Source: Ferruginibacter sp. (lineage in GTDB: Bacteria > Bacteroidota > Bacteroidia > Chitinophagales > Chitinophagaceae). From it: a stretch of DNA of 8,689 nt. The position numbers and the translations under genes are program-made. The DNA lies in assembly GCA_018057635.1 (NCBI GenBank), contig JAGPDJ010000073.1:1-8689 (forward strand). The letters are read 5' to 3'. This document shows positions 4,505 through 8,689 of this stretch, piece after piece (the stretch's first letter is position 1; every line of letters starts with the position of its first letter). Below the pieces are notes generated by a model. That model ran no database searches, was not told the origin of the DNA, and saw only the letters and a list, made by a program, of their open reading frames with translations.

Positions 4505-6154
4505 ATGTCTGCAACTGACATTACCAAAGCCATTGACCTTTTTACACATGCTGAAGGCACCGGTGCCAAACGATCACGCCGGCCGGTTTATGTAGATTTT
4601 ATGCCGCCATGTAACAGTGCCTGCCCTGCAGGAGAAAATATCCAGGCCTGGTTGTCACATGCACAGTCGGGTAATTACTTTGAAGCATTCCAAACCATAC
4701 TGGAAGACAATCCTTTTCCGGGCATTATGGGCAGGGTTTGTGTAAAACCATGTGAAACCGGCTGTAACCGAAACCATATTGATACTACCATAAATATCCA
4801 TGCTGTTGAAAGATATATTGGTGATGAAGCCATCAAACAAAACTGGCAGGTACGTTACAATTCGCAAAAAACAGGCAAAAAGGTTCTAATTATTGGTGCA
4901 GGACCTGCAGGATTATCTGCTGCATATCATTTGGCAAGAATGGGCCACACCGTAGAAATATTTGAAGCCGGCAGTCATCCCGGAGGACTATTATGGAGCG
5001 GTGTTCCTGATTACCGTTTGCCCAAAGAAATACTGGATGCAGAAATTGACCGGCTGGTAAAAATGGGAATTAAGTTCCGGTTGAATTATAAAGTTCAGGA
5101 TATATTGCTCGAAAAAGAATCAGGCAATTTTGATGCAGTCTTTCTTGGAATAGGTGCTCAGTTAATACAACAGGAAACATTCAAACAGGATGACTCCGTT
5201 TACATAACTGATGCATTTTCTTTTTTCAGAGAATCAAAAACAAACCCATCTCCATACATCCGTAAAAAAATAGTTGTTTATGGCGGCGGTAAACTGGCCT
5301 TATACCTTTCCCGGATGATCAAACGTTTTGGATCAGAGGTTTCAGTTTATTTCCCCGGAGATAAAAAAATGATGCCTGCTTATGATTATGAAACAGAAGA
5401 TGCATTGGCTGAAGGTGTGGATGTAACAATCTTAAGAAGTATCAGCAGTATTGAAAAGAAAAAAATTACCCTTGAACTTTTGAAAGTTGAAAAAGGTAAA
5501 GCTGTTGGCACCAATGAATTTGAAACCATAGATGCAGATGTGCTGATCATGGCCAATCGCCAGGAAACAGATTCATCTTTTCTTCGTGCGCTCCAGGATA
5601 TGGTATTCAACAGCGATGGAACGATAAACATAGATGCCCAGAGAATGACTGGCCATGAAGGAATTTTTGCTGGTGGTGATATGCTGCCTGGCGAAAACAG
5701 GAGCTCAACCATTGCCATTGGCCATGGAAAAAAAGCAGCACGTTACATTGATGGATTTCTCATGAAGGTTCCTTACATAAAACCAGAAAAACACCCCACA
5801 GCAGGTTACCGAAAACTGCACATGTGGTATAAAACGGATGCCCCGCAAAAAGAACAGGATAAACTTGCTCCTGCGGTGGCTGTAAAAAATTTTGATGAAG
5901 TGATTTCCGGCCTGGGTGAACCAGCAGCCAGGTTTGAAGCACAACGTTGTCTCAGTTGCGGGAATTGCTTTGAATGTGACGGTTGCTTCGGGGCCTGCCC
6001 GGAAGACGCCATCATAAAACTGGGTAAGGGTAACCGTTATAAATTTAATTACGATGCCTGCACCGGTTGTGCAGTTTGCTTTGAACAATGCCCCTGCCAT
6101 GCAATAGAAATGATTCCGGAACCAGCTAATATTATTACTGATGTCAAAAAATAA
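4505..6154 (+). CDS. GltD-like FAD/NAD(P) oxidoreductase with C-terminal 2[4Fe-4S] ferredoxin domain
   Basis: A 549-residue cytoplasmic flavoprotein related to the small subunit of glutamate synthase. The N-terminal Fe-S domain has C36, C40, C79, C83 and C87. The FAD-binding motif GAGPAGLSAAYHLARMG spans 131-147, and FEAGSHPGGLLWSGVPDYRLP (153-173) is typical of the GltD family. The second nucleotide fold begins VVYGGGKLALYLSR (257-270), and IFAGGDM (387-393) closes the FAD site. The C-terminus is a two-cluster ferredoxin: C488, C491, C494, C498-Pro and C519, C522, C525, C529-Pro, with extra cysteines at 482, 485 and 531. There is no glutamate synthase large subunit nearby; instead the stop overlaps the nifJ start by 14 bp. 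This suggests translational coupling and a role in passing electrons between pyruvate:ferredoxin oxidoreductase and NAD(P)(H), comparable to the GltD-like KorC of 2-oxoglutarate:NADP+ oxidoreductase in Thauera. That partnership is inference. The second nucleotide site is atypical. The ATG at 4505 fits the start of the conserved N-terminus. Confidence 0.87.
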   Translation: MSATDITKAIDLFTHAEGTGAKRSRRPVYVDFMPPCNSACPAGENIQAWLSHAQSGNYFEAFQTILEDNPFPGIMGRVCVKPCETGCNRNHIDTTINIHAVERYIGDEAIKQNWQVRYNSQKTGKKVLIIGAGPAGLSAAYHLARMGHTVEIFEAGSHPGGLLWSGVPDYRLPKEILDAEIDRLVKMGIKFRLNYKVQDILLEKESGNFDAVFLGIGAQLIQQETFKQDDSVYITDAFSFFRESKTNPSPYIRKKIVVYGGGKLALYLSRMIKRFGSEVSVYFPGDKKMMPAYDYETEDALAEGVDVTILRSISSIEKKKITLELLKVEKGKAVGTNEFETIDADVLIMANRQETDSSFLRALQDMVFNSDGTINIDAQRMTGHEGIFAGGDMLPGENRSSTIAIGHGKKAARYIDGFLMKVPYIKPEKHPTAGYRKLHMWYKTDAPQKEQDKLAPAVAVKNFDEVISGLGEPAARFEAQRCLSCGNCFECDGCFGACPEDAIIKLGKGNRYKFNYDACTGCAVCFEQCPCHAIEMIPEPANIITDVKK

Positions 6155-7214
6155 AAAAATGATCGCAACCATAGATGGAAACGAAGCGGCTGCTTATGTT
6201 GCTTACCGGGTAAATGAAGTTTGCGCCATCTATCCCATTACACCTTCTTCCACCATGGCCGAACTAGCTGATGAATGGGCTTCAAAAGGAATTAAGAATA
6301 TCTGGGGTACAGTGCCGGATGTGATGGAAATGCAAAGTGAAGGCGGTGCAGCCGGAACAGTTCATGGTGCATTGCAAACAGGTTCATTAACAACAACATT
6401 TACTGCATCACAAGGATTGATGCTCATGTTACCCAACATGTATAAAATAGCCGGTGAATTAACGCCTGCCGTTTTTCATGTGGCTGCCCGTTCATTAGCT
6501 GCACAGGGACTTTCTATTTTTGGGGATCACCAGGATGTAATGGCCGCCAGGACTACAGGCTTTGCCATGCTGGGTTCTGCCAGTGTACAGGAAGCGCATG
6601 ATTTTGCCCTCATCGCACAGGTTGCAACATTAAAATCAAGGATTCCCATCGTACATTTTTTTGACGGGTTCCGCACATCACATGAAGTGAATAAACTGGA
6701 AATGCTGAGTGATGAGCAGATCAAATCAATAATACCCGATGAACTGGTGATCGCACACCGCAAAAGGGCATTGAATCCAGAAAACCCATTCATCAGGGGA
6801 ACAGCACAAAATCCCGATGTATATTTCCAGGGAAGAGAAACCGTAAATACTTTTTACAATAACATGCCTGCCATTGTAGAATCTGTCATGAATGATTTTG
6901 CGAAAATGACCGGAAGAAAATATGAACTCTTTGAATATAGCGGTGCCGCTGATGCACAGGATGTCATCATCATCATGGGTTCCGGCGGAGAAACAGTTGT
7001 TGAAACTGTAAATGCACTGAATAAAGCCGGAAACAAAACTGCTGTAATACAGGTTCGTTTATACCGGCCATTTTCACTGGAACATTTATTAAAAGTATTG
7101 CCCGCATCTGTAAAATCAGTTGCCATATTAGACCGTACTAAAGAATCCGGCGCAGCTGGTGAACCTATGTACCAAGACGTATTGTCCACTTTGGTTGATG
7201 CATTGCAACAGTGA
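6141..7214 (+). CDS. nifJ: Pyruvate:ferredoxin (flavodoxin) oxidoreductase, N-terminal part ending at an in-frame TGA
   Basis: NifJ oxidatively decarboxylates pyruvate to acetyl-CoA and CO2, reducing ferredoxin or flavodoxin; it uses TPP and three [4Fe-4S] clusters. These 357 residues cover domain I, with YPITPSS (31-37), EMQSEGGAAG (63-72, containing the glutamate that activates TPP), YTASQG-like FTASQG (87-92), GDHQDV (128-133) and FFDGFRTSHE (173-182), and most of domain II, with RLYRPF (306-311) and DRTKE (331-335). The full protein is normally near 1,180 residues, so this frame is only about 30 percent of it. The TGA is in frame with the rest of NifJ, which continues directly behind it. 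The start at 6141 overlaps the upstream gene by 14 bp; an in-frame ATG at 6159, giving MIATIDGNEAAAY, matches usual NifJ N-termini better and is an equally possible start. Confidence 0.9.
   Translation: MSKNKKMIATIDGNEAAAYVAYRVNEVCAIYPITPSSTMAELADEWASKGIKNIWGTVPDVMEMQSEGGAAGTVHGALQTGSLTTTFTASQGLMLMLPNMYKIAGELTPAVFHVAARSLAAQGLSIFGDHQDVMAARTTGFAMLGSASVQEAHDFALIAQVATLKSRIPIVHFFDGFRTSHEVNKLEMLSDEQIKSIIPDELVIAHRKRALNPENPFIRGTAQNPDVYFQGRETVNTFYNNMPAIVESVMNDFAKMTGRKYELFEYSGAADAQDVIIIMGSGGETVVETVNALNKAGNKTAVIQVRLYRPFSLEHLLKVLPASVKSVAILDRTKESGAAGEPMYQDVLSTLVDALQQ
7212..7214 (+). other. In-frame TGA interrupting nifJ
   Basis: The codons before the TGA read Ala-Leu-Gln-Gln and those after it Lys-Leu-Asn-Lys-Leu-Pro-Arg-Leu-Ile-Gly-Gly-Arg-Tyr-Gly in the same frame. 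The family sequence continues without a gap, so this is a nonsense codon rather than a frameshift. It falls in the poorly conserved stretch between the GEPxYxDV segment and the conserved IGGRYGLSSK segment of domain II. Confidence 0.9.
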
Positions 7215-8689
7215 AAACTGAATAAACTACCAAGGTTAATCGGTGGCCGCTATGGCTTGTCTTCCAAAGAATTTACACCTGCTATGGTAAAAGCAGTGTT
7301 TGATGAATTGAAAAAAGAACAGCCTAAAAATGGGTTCACATTAGGTATCAATGATGATGTAACACATACCAGTTTAACATACGATCCTTCATTTAAACTA
7401 GATGAATCGGCCTGGAGACAGGGATTATTTTTTGGCCTGGGTGCAGATGGAACAGTTGGTGCAAATAAAAATACGATCAAGATCATTGGAGAAAATACCG
7501 AACTCTTTGCACAGGGATATTTTGTTTATGATTCCAAGAAGTCGGGTGCAAGAACAGTTTCGCATCTTCGCTTTGGCCCGCAACCTATCCGTGCCCCTTA
7601 CCTGATATCTAAAGCAGATTTTATTGCATGTCACCAGTTCAACTTCACCGAAAAAGTAGAGATGCTTGAATTTGCCGCAGAAGGCGCCACTTTTTTATTG
7701 AACAGTCCTTACAGCAAAGATGAAGTATGGGATAAACTCACTGGCCAGGTTCAACAGCATATCAATGACAAAAAATTAAAACTATATGTGATCGATGCCA
7801 CAACAGTTGCAAGGGATAACGGCATGAGCGGTCGTATCAATACGATTATGCAGACCTGTTATTTCGCTTTATCCGGAGTATTACCGAGAGAAGATGCAAT
7901 TAAACAGATCAAAAAAGCCATTGAGAAAACCTATTTCAAAAAAGGGCAGAAAGTTATTGACCAGAATTTTAAAGCAGTGGATGCAACCCTTGCAAACCTT
8001 TATGAAGTTGATTATCCGAAAAATGTTTCTGCTGCCATGCACGATATGCTTATCGTTTCTGACAAAGCACCTGATTTTGTTAAAAATATTACTTCAGTGA
8101 TGATGGCTGATCATGGTGATCAATTGCCTGTAAGTATGATGCCAATTGACGGCACCTATCCAAGCGGTACAACCCAATGGGAAAAAAGAAATGTGTCTGA
8201 TCTCGTTGCTCATTGGGAACCTGATCTGTGTATACAGTGTGGTAATTGCGCTTATGTTTGCCCGCACAGCGTTATCCGGGCAAAATTTTATCACAAAGAC
8301 AATTTATTAAAAGCACCGGATGGCTTTAAACATGCACCGATCAATGCAAGGGGTTTTCCTGAAACACAGTATTCGTTGCAGGTGTACCTGGAAGATTGTA
8401 CAGGCTGTAATTTATGTGTGGAAGTTTGTCCCGCAACAGATCCGGCTAACCGTTCCCGTAAAGCCATTAATATGGGTGATAAAGAACCCGTACTGGAACA
8501 GGAAAAAGCGAATATCGATTTCTTTGAAAACATCACCTGGAACGATCGTTCTAAAATTAATTTTTCAACTGTACATGGTGCACAATTCCTGGAACCATTG
8601 TTTGAATTCTCAGGCGCCTGTGCAGGATGCGGTGAAACACCTTACCTGAAATTATTATCACAATTATTTGGCGACCGGTTACTCATAGC
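7215..8689 (+). CDS. nifJ: Pyruvate:ferredoxin oxidoreductase, central and C-terminal part (frame downstream of the TGA, runs off the window)
   Basis: The frame is open from 7215 to the right edge, 491 codons. Counting through the TGA, it holds the end of domain II (IGGRYGLSSKEFTPAMV, from residue 367), domain III, equivalent to the gamma subunit (FFGLGADGTVGANKNTIK), the EKR domain IV (SGTTQWEKRN), and domain V with two [4Fe-4S] sites (C697, C700, C703, C707 and C753, C756, C759, C763). It then enters the TPP-binding domain VI, with C827 and C830 of the proximal cluster. The rest of domain VI is beyond the window. All visible ligands are intact and there is no further stop or frameshift. There is no ATG directly after the TGA: the first in frame is 7284, inside a conserved segment, and TTG 7257 is a possible alternative. 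Either the gene is a recent nonsense pseudogene, the TGA is a base error, or the protein is made as two chains. Confidence 0.88.

Noticed and set aside
4380..4595. 71-residue open frame on the plus strand before the GltD-like gene
   Set aside because: It overlaps the conserved start of the GltD-like gene in another frame, has no recognisable motif and spans the intergenic inverted repeat.
7212..7260. Selenocysteine insertion or a reassigned TGA codon in nifJ
   Set aside because: No convincing SECIS-like hairpin follows the TGA, and the position is not a conserved Cys/Sec site in NifJ. Trp codons here are TGG and only two in-frame TGAs occur in all five genes, the other being the RAYT stop, which is backed by a TAA in the next codon. 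A reassigned code would show many TGAs.
8320..8649. 109-residue plus-strand open frame near the right end
   Set aside because: It is out of frame with the nifJ continuation, which encodes the [4Fe-4S] cysteine motifs across this stretch.

Overview
The window reads like a chromosome segment from a member of the Bacteroidota, most plausibly a Chitinophagaceae-like lineage; the family-level placement is inference. Reasons: no Shine-Dalgarno sequences before the visible starts, a TTTG-N20-TAnnTTTG promoter lying almost on the glycyl-tRNA synthetase start codon, moderate GC content, and the gene types. All recognised genes lie on the + strand.

Layout. (1) Positions 1-1415 are the 3' part of a class II (adenosylcobalamin-dependent) ribonucleotide reductase, closed by a strong intrinsic terminator. 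(2) Positions 1488-2781 are a REP/RAYT locus: a Y1-type HUH transposase of the REP-associated (RAYT) family, flanked on both sides by imperfect-palindrome hairpins. The hairpins are arranged as inverted pairs inside a ~175-bp unit seen three times, once upstream at 177 bp and diverged, and twice in tandem downstream at 175 bp and nearly identical. (3) Positions 2840-4288 encode an alpha2-type glycyl-tRNA synthetase with a near-leaderless promoter and its own terminator. (4) From 4505 to the right edge lies an apparent operon: a GltD-like FAD/NAD(P) oxidoreductase with a C-terminal 2[4Fe-4S] ferredoxin domain, overlapping the start of a pyruvate:ferredoxin oxidoreductase (nifJ).

The nifJ reading frame is interrupted by a single in-frame TGA at 7212-7214. 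The same frame then continues open to the window edge and encodes all further NifJ domains up to the start of the TPP domain. This is either a nonsense mutation or base-call error, or a gene split into two polypeptides.

How the parts fit together: the GltD-like protein and NifJ probably form an electron-transfer pair that links pyruvate/acetyl-CoA chemistry to an NAD(P)(H) pool through ferredoxin-type clusters. The RAYT locus is independent of its neighbours and fits exactly between the nrdJ terminator and the glyQS promoter, so it appears not to disturb either gene. The two observations most worth a second look are the modular, arm-swapped hairpin system around the RAYT gene and the in-frame stop in nifJ.
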